Below are positions 54,353 through 63,204 of a DNA stretch of 64,000 nt, in pieces. Below the pieces are notes generated by a model. It was not told the DNA's origin and searched no databases. It worked only from the letters and a program-made list of their open reading frames with translations. Both the position numbers and the translations under genes were made by a program. Position 1 is the first letter of the stretch; each line of letters starts with the position of its first letter. The stretch spans positions 430,139 to 494,138 of the forward strand of contig NZ_BCQA01000002.1 in NCBI RefSeq assembly GCF_001748145.1, read 5' to 3'. Origin of the DNA: Bosea sp. BIWAKO-01. GTDB taxonomy: Bacteria > Pseudomonadota > Alphaproteobacteria > Rhizobiales > Beijerinckiaceae.

Positions 54353-54712
54353 GGCACGCCCTCATGAACCCACCAGAAGACATAGGCGAGGAACGCATAG
54401 GCAAGGGCGGAAGAGAGGAACGATCTCGATTATCACCATTCCCATGACGAATACTGACACGGAACGCCAATCGCCTCAAATGTACTTTGCATAGCGATCG
54501 ACGATTTGCGCTTGCGATGCGGCGTCGTAGTTAAGACAGGTTTTTCGGGTTCACAGAAAGTTGCCGCCGCAGGGGCTTCCAGGGCCGCCTTCACATCAAT
54601 GATTCAAGCCGAGCACTCCAAAGCAGAGTACGAGCGCCTGTCGGCAATCCACAGCATTGACGCTTTGGTGGTCAATCAACCCCTCGCCGTCGAGACAAGG
54701 GGGCGTTTCCGA
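54353..54712. other. Intergenic stretch with a possible broken membrane ORF
   Basis: About 360 bases. On the minus strand near 54,365-54,450, two frames together spell a short hydrophobic protein (MVIIEIVPL, then SSALAYAFLAYVFWWVHEG), suggesting a frameshifted small membrane gene. The rest shows nothing. Confidence 0.3.
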
Positions 54713-54994
54713 TCATGCCACTGGGCGCTTTTGAGCTTGGGCCCTGTAGGCGTTCGCCCGATCCAACAACATGTTCCTGGCATGAGGAATGTGCTCGGCG
54801 CCCGGACCTACCCACGCGTTAGCATCATGTTTTTCGGTGCCGCCATTCAGCTGCAATCCGTCAATCGGGACGTGGCTCCACTCGTGCTCGACGTAAAATT
54901 CGTTGGTGTCGGAGTTGTAGCAGAGATGCCACCAATCTTCGTTCTCGGCCGGAGGCCCTTTGATGCGGGAAGCGAGCTGTTCGAACAGAATCAT
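54713..54994 (-). CDS. 93-residue hypothetical protein
   Basis: A soluble protein from ATG 54992-54994 with GGAG nine bases upstream: MILFEQLASRIKGPPAENED, then WWHLCYNSDTNEFYVEHEWS and a polar middle, ending ARNMLLDRANAYRAQAQKRP. The Trp/Tyr-rich centre looks like a compact beta fold. A longer frame upstream is Arg/Pro-rich and not native. Unknown function. Confidence 0.65.
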   Translation of the reverse strand: MILFEQLASRIKGPPAENEDWWHLCYNSDTNEFYVEHEWSHVPIDGLQLNGGTEKHDANAWVGPGAEHIPHARNMLLDRANAYRAQAQKRPVA

Positions 54995-55039
54995 ATCGTC
55001 TCCATGCTCTTCGCTAGACACATTGGACGTGAAGGCTGA

Positions 55040-55510
55040 TTGCGACAACCGCGTAGGGGGCAGCGATGCAGGCTTCGAAGTCTGGGCGAGATCTTCGGCA
55101 CGATCTCGACACGCCGGAAATTCGTCGATCACCGGCTGGAACTCGCCAAGCATGAATGGGCGCGGCTGAAGGCGAACGGCTCGCTGGAATGCCGCAACCG
55201 CCAATCCAACGTGGTGCAGGGCTTTACCAAGCAGACGCGACGGGCAGCCGAGATCCACAGCCGGTTCCTGATCCCGAAGGATGGAAGGAAGCCCCCGAAC
55301 TCCAGGGCAAGGGCATCGCCTCCTGGCGTGGGCCCGAACGGGAACTGCGCGCCTATCTCGCCAGCATCGAAGGCAAGCGTGCTTGCCAAGCGAGCGCGCC
55401 AATCAACGGCGTCCCACGCCTCCGACGGCCAGGGCGGATGGGCATGCCCCCAGCAGTATCTCTGCAACACGGCGCGGAATTCTTGTCGGAGCAAGTAGAT
55501 GCCGTTTGAC
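55040..55510 (+). pseudogene. Frameshifted remnant of an unknown accessory gene
   Basis: One plus-strand frame reads [40 protein letters not shown] and [13 protein letters not shown]; a second carries on [20 protein letters not shown] and [14 protein letters not shown]. Together they look like one helical protein broken by a frameshift near 55,285. I do not recognise the family; a plasmid or phage origin is possible. Confidence 0.4.
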
Positions 55511-55634
55511 AAAAATTATCGACTCTCGAACTCTTCTCTTGGTGCGCGACTCGGAGTTGCCACTTTGCGATTCGAAGTCGCCACATAGGTGAGAGCGGGC
55601 CTATTAGGCGCGCGACTTGAGATGTGGAGGCTGC

Positions 55635-58600
55635 ATGACTTGCGATGCCGCGATTCGACCTCCCTGCATCTTGCGAAGCGTCGGCGCTGGACGTCGAAAG
55701 CTTTTGCTTATGGCGGCGTCCGCACTTACGCCCTTGACCTTAAGCGTGGCGGAGCCGGCGCTGGCGCAGTGCGCGGGTCTCCTCGACAACACGACCTGTA
55801 CGCCGGGTGGCAACCCCTATCCTAGCGGCATCAATGCCGACGGCGTTGGTACTAACGCCCCCATCAACCTCACGCTTCTGCCGGGTGTCAATGTCGTCAT
55901 CCCGCCCGGCCCGGGCGGCGTCAACGCCGTCAACGCCGCTAACACCACTGGCGTGACCCTGGGCAGTGCTAACATCACCATCACTGCGAATGATGTAACC
56001 ATCGCCAATGTCGCCAATCCGCTTAGCAACAACAACACCGGTTTGCGAATACAATCGAGCGGCGACGCCATAATTACGGCAACGAACACCACGATTGATG
56101 TGAACGGCACCGCAAGCGACTGGGCGATATTGGCGTTCGCAATGCCAAACCTAACGGGGTCTCCTCATGTGGCGAGCGTAAACTGGAGCGGTCAGCGCCT
56201 CACCTCAAGCGGACTTGAATCGGGCGGCATACAGGCGGACAACCGCGGCATTGGCAACGCCATCGTCGTGGCTTCGGGAGATGTCAACGTCGTCGCGGGC
56301 ACTGGTGTCGGGCCCAGCCAGTACGGCTTGCTCGCTCATTCGGGTGACACGTTACTGGTAGCCAGTGCGGCCGGCGATGCGTCCGTGACATACAATAGCG
56401 GCACGATCAACGTTGACGCAGCTCGGCCCCGAGGCATCCTCGCGTGGGTTGGTGGCAGCAGCGGTTCGGCTACGGTCACCACCGCGGCCGGCACCGTCAT
56501 CAATGTGAGCGGCACGCAATTTGGGGGCCCCGGGGTCTATGTCTTTTCAAGTTCGAGCGCAGCCACCGACAAGTTAACTGCGAACGTGGCATCGGCAATC
56601 ACGAGTTCCGGACCGTTGACCACCGATTCCGCTAATCTACCGGCCGGTATTCGCGCCCTAAACGGTGCAGCTGCGCAAATCGATGTGACCTATACCGGCC
56701 CGGGCATTACAACCTTTGGCGGGAACGGCTCCGGCATCACAGCCCTTTCTGGCAGCGGTAGCATAATGGTGAATTCCTCCGGGCCGATCAACACGACGAA
56801 CGGCTCCAACGCAGTCGGCATCCTCGCCGACAGCAGCGGCACGATACTCCGTAGAAGCCCTGGATTACTCACTGACATCCAACCGATAAATCCGGTACCG
56901 ACCGCGATAACTGGCTCGGTGCTAGTCAATACGAGCAAGGATGTGCTCGCCCAGGGGGAGTTCGGCACCGGGATCAGCGCGACCAGCGGCAGTGGCGGCG
57001 TGACGGTCAACGTTCTGGCCGGATCGGTGATGGGGGGTTGGCAGACTGATCTTACCAGCATCGGCCCGACCTACGGTCTACAGGCCGCCGGTATTTTTCT
57101 GAATTCGCCCGGCGGCTCGACCTTGACCAACAACGGCAGCATCGGCGCATGGTCCGACCGCGCGATTGCCGGCGATCCGCAGGTCACCAACAACGGTCTC
57201 ATCACCGGCTTCGTGCAATTCACAGGCGGCGACAACAGCGTTCTCAACAATGGCGCGTTCAACCTGAGGCATTTCGCCGATACGAATGGAGACGGCGTAC
57301 GGGATACGCTGCGGGTGGCGATTGCAGACCTCGGCGAGGGTCCCAACAACACTTTTGTCAATACCGGAACGCTGGCACTGCCGGGCTCGCCTCAGGCAAG
57401 CGTTCTCGACGCAAGCGGGCAATTCCTGCCGCAGGCGAATGCGCTGAACGCCATGGCGTTGTCTGGCCCAGTTCAGGGACAAATCGTGGGAGCCGCCAGC
57501 TTCATCAACAGCGGGGTGATCGACCTTCAGGCCAACCCTGTCGCTGGCGACGTCCTGGTGATTACCGGCGCGCGCTCAGCCGGCAGCTTCGGAGGCGGCA
57601 CCTTTGTCTCAAACGGCGGCTCGCTTCGGCTGGATTCGGTGCTCAACGACGGCTTGCCTTCGCAGTCTGACGTCCTCGTGGTCGATCAGACCAGCGTCGG
57701 CGCGGGTGGACCCACCAGCATCGTCGTGCGAAACGCCGGCGGCAGCGGTGCGCTCACCCCGAGCAACGGCATCCTGGTCGTGGCCACGCCCGCTGGCGGC
57801 AGCACCCAGCCTGGCACATTCGCGCTCGGCGGGCCGGTGGTGGCAGGGCCCTATGAGTACGCGCTGTTTCGCGGCAGCGTCGACGCGACAGGGGTGCAGA
57901 ACTGGTATCTGCGCTCGGATTTTGTCCCCGTACCACCGGGACCCGATCCGACACCCAGTCCAACCCCTCCGAACTCGGGTATTCCGAACTATCGCCGCGA
58001 AGTGTCGCTCTACGCTGCGCTGCCGTCGATGGCCCTGCTCTATGGCCGCACCTTGATCGATAGCCTGCACGAGCGGGTCGGCGAGTTGCACCCACTCGCG
58101 GCGCCTGCGGTGACCGAAGAGCGCACCATCTGGTGCAAGAACCCCGAGATGAATTTTCGTTGCACCACCACCGTGCAGTTGCCGGCCAGCGAAGTCGCCG
58201 CCCGCCGTTCCTTTGCACCGGCTGGATGGGGCCGTATCATCGGCACCCATGGCAATCACGACGGCGGGCCCGGCGGCATTTTCCGCAACGGGCCGAATTT
58301 TGACTACGACATCTACGCTCTGCAGGCGGGTCTCGATCTCTACCGCAACTTCAACGCGGATGGCAGCCGAGACCATGCGGGACTCTACGCTGCGATCGGC
58401 AGGATCCAGGGCGATGTCACGCACTTCAGCGGCATCAAGGCCGGTACCAACACGATCGATGGCTACTCGCTCGGAGCGTATTGGACGCATTTCGGCCCGT
58501 CGGGCTGGTATCTCGACGGCGTCGTCCAGGGCACCTGGTTCGATGCCGAGGCGGATTCGAAGCGCCTCCTCACGCTGCAGCGCGAAGCTTTTGGCTTCGC

Positions 58601-59069
58601 CGCATCGCTCGAAGGCGGCTATCCGATTGCGCTTGGCCAAGGCTGGATCATCGAGCCCCAAGCCCAGCTGATCTACCAGACGCTAGCAAACGGCTCCGCC
58701 CAGGATAGTGCGGCTCTGGTGCGCTTCAGCGACGTCGACTCGCTTGCCGGTCGCCTGGGTGCGCGCCTCGCCAAGAGCTGGACGCTGGACGACGCCGCGC
58801 CAGGGACGCGCCCGCGGCTCATGACAGCCTGGCTGAAGGCCAGCCTCTGGAACGAGTTCCTGGGCAACCCAAAGACCTCGTTCTCGTCAGCGACCGGTTT
58901 CATTCCGTTCCGCTCCGACCTTGGCGGCGCCTGGGCCGAGGTCAAGGCGGGTGTCGATGCCCAGATCACGAAGGCGACCTCGCTCTACGCGTCGGCTGGC
59001 TATTCGATCGGCATCAATGGACGCTCCCACGCCTATGACGGGAGGCTCGGAATCAAGGTCACCTGGTAA
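55635..59069 (+). CDS. Autotransporter (type Va secretion) protein with large passenger
   Basis: A 1144-residue secreted protein. The extended signal peptide ends ALTPLTLSVAEPALAQ. Residues about 40-770 are a Gly/Thr/Asn-rich beta-helical passenger (ANITITANDVTIANVANPLS and similar), followed by a proline linker (PVPPGPDPTPSPTPPNSG). The last about 330 residues form the outer-membrane barrel (YAALPSMALLYGRTLIDSLH, GWGRIIGTHG), ending in KVTW with the required C-terminal aromatic. I start at ATG 55635, which has GGAGG four bases upstream. Adhesion is a likely role, but unproven. Confidence 0.9.
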   Translation: MTCDAAIRPPCILRSVGAGRRKLLLMAASALTPLTLSVAEPALAQCAGLLDNTTCTPGGNPYPSGINADGVGTNAPINLTLLPGVNVVIPPGPGGVNAVNAANTTGVTLGSANITITANDVTIANVANPLSNNNTGLRIQSSGDAIITATNTTIDVNGTASDWAILAFAMPNLTGSPHVASVNWSGQRLTSSGLESGGIQADNRGIGNAIVVASGDVNVVAGTGVGPSQYGLLAHSGDTLLVASAAGDASVTYNSGTINVDAARPRGILAWVGGSSGSATVTTAAGTVINVSGTQFGGPGVYVFSSSSAATDKLTANVASAITSSGPLTTDSANLPAGIRALNGAAAQIDVTYTGPGITTFGGNGSGITALSGSGSIMVNSSGPINTTNGSNAVGILADSSGTILRRSPGLLTDIQPINPVPTAITGSVLVNTSKDVLAQGEFGTGISATSGSGGVTVNVLAGSVMGGWQTDLTSIGPTYGLQAAGIFLNSPGGSTLTNNGSIGAWSDRAIAGDPQVTNNGLITGFVQFTGGDNSVLNNGAFNLRHFADTNGDGVRDTLRVAIADLGEGPNNTFVNTGTLALPGSPQASVLDASGQFLPQANALNAMALSGPVQGQIVGAASFINSGVIDLQANPVAGDVLVITGARSAGSFGGGTFVSNGGSLRLDSVLNDGLPSQSDVLVVDQTSVGAGGPTSIVVRNAGGSGALTPSNGILVVATPAGGSTQPGTFALGGPVVAGPYEYALFRGSVDATGVQNWYLRSDFVPVPPGPDPTPSPTPPNSGIPNYRREVSLYAALPSMALLYGRTLIDSLHERVGELHPLAAPAVTEERTIWCKNPEMNFRCTTTVQLPASEVAARRSFAPAGWGRIIGTHGNHDGGPGGIFRNGPNFDYDIYALQAGLDLYRNFNADGSRDHAGLYAAIGRIQGDVTHFSGIKAGTNTIDGYSLGAYWTHFGPSGWYLDGVVQGTWFDAEADSKRLLTLQREAFGFAASLEGGYPIALGQGWIIEPQAQLIYQTLANGSAQDSAALVRFSDVDSLAGRLGARLAKSWTLDDAAPGTRPRLMTAWLKASLWNEFLGNPKTSFSSATGFIPFRSDLGGAWAEVKAGVDAQITKATSLYASAGYSIGINGRSHAYDGRLGIKVTW

Positions 59070-59441
59070 AACACTTCGGGACAGGGATTGGCGAGGGGTG
59101 CTCGCATCACGCCGGCTTCGGCGGGGGCGCATCTGCTGAACTCCAGCATGGCCGGCGCCTGGATCGCCAGCTCAGAAGCGCCTGCTCTGCGTCCAGTTCG
59201 GGGGCGGGACCGGGGGCTGAGCAAGCCTATCCCGAATGTCCGCTTCTCAGCGCCGAGCCAGAGTCGGCTGCTGGCGCACGGCTGACGGCTGGCGATCATG
59301 TCGCGCATCGGCTGGGTTGGGTGGGAAGCGGAAGTTGATCTCGGCGTCCCAGTTAGGCTGGCTCGCGCCAAACTGCCGACGTTAGGCCATTACCTCAGAA
59401 CGGACGTAGGAAAGCACCGAAGTGACCACGCAAACCGCCGC
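59070..59441. other. Intergenic region with a dispersed repeat (59225-59375)
   Basis: No gene is supported. Bases 59,310-59,375 hold GTGGGAAGCGGAAGTTGATC and the adjoining TCGGCGTCCCAGTTAGGCTG, the reverse complement of the repeat near 16,255-16,325. Nearby ATGTCCGCTTCTCAGCG echoes the other end of that repeat. Confidence 0.6.
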
Positions 59442-60482
59442 CTAGCCCGGCCGCCACCGCCCTTTGAGCGTATGCCGAGCGGTCTCTTTGGGGGCCTCAC
59501 CAAACCGGCGGCGATATGCGGTCGCAAACCGCGCCAAATTCGTGAAGCCGTGTCGGCGGGCAACTTCGCTGACAACCGCCTCAGTCGAGCGGTTGGCCAG
59601 TTCATCTCTTACCAGGTCGAGTCGAATACGATGGAGAGCGGCTAACGGCGTCTGGTCGCGAAAACGATTGAACACGGCCTCAAGCGTTCGCCGGCTGCAT
59701 CCGGCGGCAGCCGCAACCTGCCCCATGCGGATCGGCTCTGTGCCATGGGCACGCATAAATTCTTCCGCTCGCCGGATATATGCCGGGACTGCGCTTGTAG
59801 CGGTGATCGCGAGCCGACCACTGTGATTATGCGGCGCGCCACGGAGCGCGAGCGAGATGAGCAAATCGGTCAGGGATGCGAGCCCAACGGCGTTCGCGAA
59901 GATGCCATCCGCTCGCTGAAACTCCTCTATGACAAAGTCGAGATGACGCTTGAGGCTCGCCGCCGGCCCGGTGTTCCAGTCAAGCGTTGGTTCGAAATTA
60001 AGCGGCTGACGTAGATGCTCGTCGAGCAAGTGTTCAAGTGCGCCTTCCATCTCGCTCACTTTCAAGAAGACGTTTGTTCGCGCGTTGCTGTCGCTCACGG
60101 ATAGCGTCGTACCCGGGCCAGGCCTCCAGGCGAGGCCGCAACCGTGGCCGACCATGGGCCTGTGCAAGGTCGCATGGCCGCTCAGAATCGACGTGAAACA
60201 ATAGAGCTCGCCATCGTCGCCATCGACGGAAACGTCCATTGCGAAGCTGTTGTCAGCGTAGCTCGCCAGGATCGAACCTGAGCAGCGTGTCGCCAAAGTG
60301 AAAATTGGCCGATCGAACCGCGTTCCCCATAACGTGCGATCCTGCAGTTGATACGTGAAGACGCGGCTGGACTTAACGCTGCGCTCCGTTACCTGCGTCT
60401 TCCCGCTGATGTCACCCGGATCTTTCGTTCTGACGAGGTCGAACATCGCCAAGCGATCCATATCAATTGTCGGCGTGGCCAT
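59442..60482 (-). CDS. AraC-family transcriptional regulator
   Basis: A 346-residue regulator. The N-terminal two thirds form an AraC_binding_2-type sensing domain (LASYADNSFAMDVSVDGDDG). The C-terminal DNA-binding domain has two helix-turn-helices: PIRMGQVAAAAGCSRRTLEA and TEAVVSEVARRHGFTNLARF, ending RRRFGEAPKE. The start at ATG 60480-60482 follows GAGGG. Two tandem 22-bp repeats lie 28-71 bases upstream. No obvious target operon is adjacent. Confidence 0.9.
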   Translation of the reverse strand: MATPTIDMDRLAMFDLVRTKDPGDISGKTQVTERSVKSSRVFTYQLQDRTLWGTRFDRPIFTLATRCSGSILASYADNSFAMDVSVDGDDGELYCFTSILSGHATLHRPMVGHGCGLAWRPGPGTTLSVSDSNARTNVFLKVSEMEGALEHLLDEHLRQPLNFEPTLDWNTGPAASLKRHLDFVIEEFQRADGIFANAVGLASLTDLLISLALRGAPHNHSGRLAITATSAVPAYIRRAEEFMRAHGTEPIRMGQVAAAAGCSRRTLEAVFNRFRDQTPLAALHRIRLDLVRDELANRSTEAVVSEVARRHGFTNLARFATAYRRRFGEAPKETARHTLKGRWRPG

Positions 60483-60509
60483 CTGAATCCCTCGCTCGGC
60501 AACCTTTAT

Positions 60510-60553
60510 CTCAACATCCGAAACACAATAACTCAACATCCGAAACACAATGA
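60510..60553 (-). promoter_or_regulatory. Two tandem 22-bp direct repeats upstream of the AraC gene
   Basis: CTCAACATCCGAAACACAAT occurs at 60510-60529 and again, without change, at 60532-60551, a period of 22 bp. That is about two DNA turns, the spacing used by AraC-type dimers on adjacent half-sites. Likely an autoregulatory site; inference from position and spacing. Confidence 0.6.
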
Positions 60554-60671
60554 GCGGTGTCGAGACAGATCCCGCAACGAAATGTGCAGCGCAACACGAA
60601 TTTAGCGTTTGACCTGAGACCCTGATCCTCCTCCAGATTTGAGTAGAGTCCGTCGCTCAAGGAGACGGACG

Positions 60672-60938
60672 ATGCGCCTCTCACGATTCACGGAAGAGCA
60701 GATCATCGGGATGTTGAAGGAGCAGGAGGCCGGAGCGGCGACGGGGGATGTCTGCCGCAAGCACGGCATCTCCTCGGCGACCTTCTATAAGTTCAAGGCG
60801 AAGTATGGCGGGATGGACGTGTCGGACGCGCGCCGACTGAAGACCCTCGAGGACGAGAATACCCGCCTGAAGAAGCTGCTGGCCGAGCAGTTGCTCGACA
60901 ACGCGATCCTGAAGGATGTCGCCGCAAAAAAATGGTGA
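60672..60938 (+). CDS. IS3-family transposase OrfA
   Basis: An 88-residue helix-turn-helix protein: [20 protein letters not shown], then [20 protein letters not shown] and a leucine-zipper segment ([20 protein letters not shown]). The start at ATG 60672 follows GGAGACGGACG. It ends in an A7 run (60926-60932) at the overlap with orfB, the usual -1 slippage site that yields the OrfAB transposase. Confidence 0.94.
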   Translation: MRLSRFTEEQIIGMLKEQEAGAATGDVCRKHGISSATFYKFKAKYGGMDVSDARRLKTLEDENTRLKKLLAEQLLDNAILKDVAAKKW

Positions 60939-61771
60939 CGCCCGATGCGAAGCGGAAGGCGGTGGCTCATGCCTGCACGGTGCATGCGGTGAGCCAGCGT
61001 CGGGCGTGCCTGGCCTTGAAGATCGACCGCTCGACGGTGCGCTACACGAGCAGCCGTCCCGACGATGCTCTGTTGCGCGAGGCGATGAAGACCGTGGCGG
61101 CAGAGCGCCGGCGGTTCGGCTATCGCAGGATCCACATCATGCTGGACCGTCAGGGCATCGTGATGAACCAGAAGAAGCTGCGGCGGCTTTATCGCGAGGA
61201 GAAGCTGCAGGTGCGCCGACGCGGCGGCCGCAAACGAGCGCTGGGCACGCGCAGGCCCATGCTCGTGCCTGATCGGGCCAATGCGCGCTGGAGCCTCGAT
61301 TTTCTCTCCGACACGATCACCGACGGCCGCCGCTTCCGGGTGCTCGCCATCGTTGACGACTACACACGCGAGTGCCTGGCGCTCGTCGCCGACACCTCGC
61401 TCTCGGGCCTACGCGTGGTTCGGGAACTGGATGGCGTCATCCGTCTGCGCGGCCAGCCGGAGACGGTCGTTTCCGACAACGGCACCGAGCTCACCTCGAT
61501 GGCGATCCTGCGCTGGTGCCAAGAGACCGGTGTCGAGTGGCACTACACCGCCCCCGGCAAGCCGACGCAGAACGCCTTCGTCGAGAGCTTCAACGGGCGC
61601 TTCCGGGACGAGTGTCTCAACGACACGCTGTTCTCGACGCTCGCCGAGGCTCGCAGCGCCATCACCTTATGGAAGGAGGATTACAATCGACATCGCCCCC
61701 ATTCGGCCCTCGGCAACATAACGCCCGCCGAATTCGCCCACAAATCCACGCTGGAAAAACAGGCCGCCTAA
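60932..61771 (+). CDS. IS3-family transposase OrfB (DDE integrase)
   Basis: A 279-residue DDE protein. HTH_21-type segment ([20 protein letters not shown]) precedes the rve core: first Asp in [11 protein letters not shown], second in [12 protein letters not shown] and Glu in [18 protein letters not shown], with the closing [16 protein letters not shown]. It overlaps orfA by seven bases, and is normally made as an OrfAB fusion by frameshifting. Complete. Confidence 0.95.
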   Translation: MVTPDAKRKAVAHACTVHAVSQRRACLALKIDRSTVRYTSSRPDDALLREAMKTVAAERRRFGYRRIHIMLDRQGIVMNQKKLRRLYREEKLQVRRRGGRKRALGTRRPMLVPDRANARWSLDFLSDTITDGRRFRVLAIVDDYTRECLALVADTSLSGLRVVRELDGVIRLRGQPETVVSDNGTELTSMAILRWCQETGVEWHYTAPGKPTQNAFVESFNGRFRDECLNDTLFSTLAEARSAITLWKEDYNRHRPHSALGNITPAEFAHKSTLEKQAA

Positions 61772-61834
61772 GACCAGAAATGAAACCCAGGACTCTCCCT
61801 CAGTTCGGAGGAAAAAAGGGTCTCAGGTCACGTT

Positions 61835-62124
61835 CAGTACCTTCCAAACGTCCCAGTTTGCGGACCATAAAATGTCATTGCTCCAGCAATGAAGTAAAAA
61901 GCCATTGTGAATGTATCAAATATCGACGCGACAATTCAAGGCGTTAGCGCAACAAGATACATAGCCGCCTTTGCAATATTTTTGCTTTCTATAGCATTAA
62001 TATAAAATATACATCCTATTTACATGCTTCACATGATACTACTACCAATAAATACCATGCGTTTGATCAAAATCTACAGCACTGCATACAAACAAGACCA
62101 GATCCGCTTGTGAGGTATCGGCTC
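61835..62124. other. AT-rich intergenic stretch
   Basis: About 290 bases of markedly lower GC (for example TTTTTGCTTTCTATAGCATT near 61,980). No gene fits. It probably provides the promoter of the gene at 62125 and suggests recently acquired DNA. Confidence 0.5.
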
Positions 62125-62442
62125 ATGCGAATTATTATAGCGATGGTTGGGGGCTCGATCTTCGTGTCGTGCATAAATGCAATGGCCGTCGATGCTGTCG
62201 GGCCGAAAACATTTCAATCCAAAACATGCGCCCCATGGGACCGCACTCTTCACTGCATGCTGGAGGAAAGCGAACAGTTCCGTATCCATTCACCAGAACT
62301 GCGCGCAGTCGTCCGAGCAGAAGCTCTCAAGCTTAAGGAGAGATGCCTGCGCGATATCAGCATGGCCTCCCTGAACCGGTACGTCCTGCTCGCAAAACTG
62401 TTGCATGACGACGAAGCCGATGAAGTTGAAGGTTTTGATTGA
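62125..62442 (+). CDS. Small exported hypothetical protein
   Basis: A 105-residue protein with a signal peptide (MRIIIAMVGGSIFVSCINAM, then AVDA). The mature part has Cys in SKTCAPWDRTLHC and ERCLRD, which could form disulfides, and a helical acidic end (LLHDDEADEVEGFD). The start at ATG 62125 is preferred over the GTG at 62110. It lies in an AT-rich patch next to two IS elements. Unknown function. Confidence 0.55.
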   Translation: MRIIIAMVGGSIFVSCINAMAVDAVGPKTFQSKTCAPWDRTLHCMLEESEQFRIHSPELRAVVRAEALKLKERCLRDISMASLNRYVLLAKLLHDDEADEVEGFD

Positions 62443-62860
62443 GCTCGAGGGGCAACGTCACAGCGCACGCAGCAACTTTCCGAAAATTCGCCTCCTGGGC
62501 CAACAGTTGTTGAGGCACTAAAATGTCTCAGTGGCCCCTCGGCGATCACTCGCCCCTATTGAACCAGACCTTCTGCTTTGGGCCACTTTTGCTCGTTGGC
62601 TGGATCGCAGACCGGACTGGTGATCTGACAAATATCCCGGAGATCCAAGCTCCCCCCATGCTCGATGCCGGCAGAGGCAACTGATCAAGTCATATGCATG
62701 GTTCAGGCCTCGCGCGCCCGAAACTCAGAAACCAGCCCTACTAAGGCGGCTCGCAAAAGCATTCGGTCCATTCCGGCTCTGTCCTGATCGGGCTGAGCCC
62801 TTCCGTATCGGCAAAAATCGATTAGCGCACCATCCTTGCTCGCGTCCCATTCCTCGTCTG
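62443..62860. other. Intergenic stretch, nothing recognised
   Basis: About 420 bases before the left end of the last IS3 element. I find no supported gene, terminator or repeat, only short Arg/Ser-rich frames. Confidence 0.35.
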
Positions 62861-62925
62861 TGGTCTGCCCCCTGAAAAGTGGCCCTCCCTGAAGTAGGCT
62901 TTCGAGCCTTTGGAGGATGCCCGTG

Positions 62926-63204
62926 ATGCCGCAGAAGAAACATAAGCCTGAAGAGATCGTCGCGAAGCTACGTCAGGTCGACGTGCTGTTGTCCCAGGGG
63001 CGCCCAGTCGCGGAAGCGATCCGAACGATCAGTGTGACGGCGTTCACCTATTACCGTTGGCGCAAGGAGTTTGGCGGCCTGAAGTCCGACCAGGTGAAAC
63101 GGCTCAAGGATCTGGAGAAGGAAAACGAGCGGCTACGGAAGGCTGTCTCGGATCTGACGCTTGAGAAGCTCATTCTCAAGGAGGCTGCCTCGGGAAACTT
63201 CTGA
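62926..63204 (+). CDS. IS3-family transposase OrfA (second element)
   Basis: A 92-residue protein with a helix-turn-helix (KHKPEEIVAKLRQVDVLLSQ, RTISVTAFTYYRWRKEFGGL) and a coiled end (RLKDLEKENERLRKAVSDLT). I start at ATG 62926 because GGAGG lies eight bases before it; the ATG at 62917 is too close to that site. It overlaps the orfB frame at the 3' end. Confidence 0.93.
   Translation: MPQKKHKPEEIVAKLRQVDVLLSQGRPVAEAIRTISVTAFTYYRWRKEFGGLKSDQVKRLKDLEKENERLRKAVSDLTLEKLILKEAASGNF

Larger units (their letters stand above)
60606..61834 (+). mobile_element. Complete IS3-family element (IS407-type) with 4-bp target duplication
   Basis: Inverted ends TGACCTGAGACCCT (left, from 60610) and its complement (right, ending 61830) enclose orfA and orfB. 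CGTT occurs on both sides (60606-60609 and 61831-61834), the 4-bp target duplication expected of the IS407 group. The element is intact and may be active. Confidence 0.92.
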
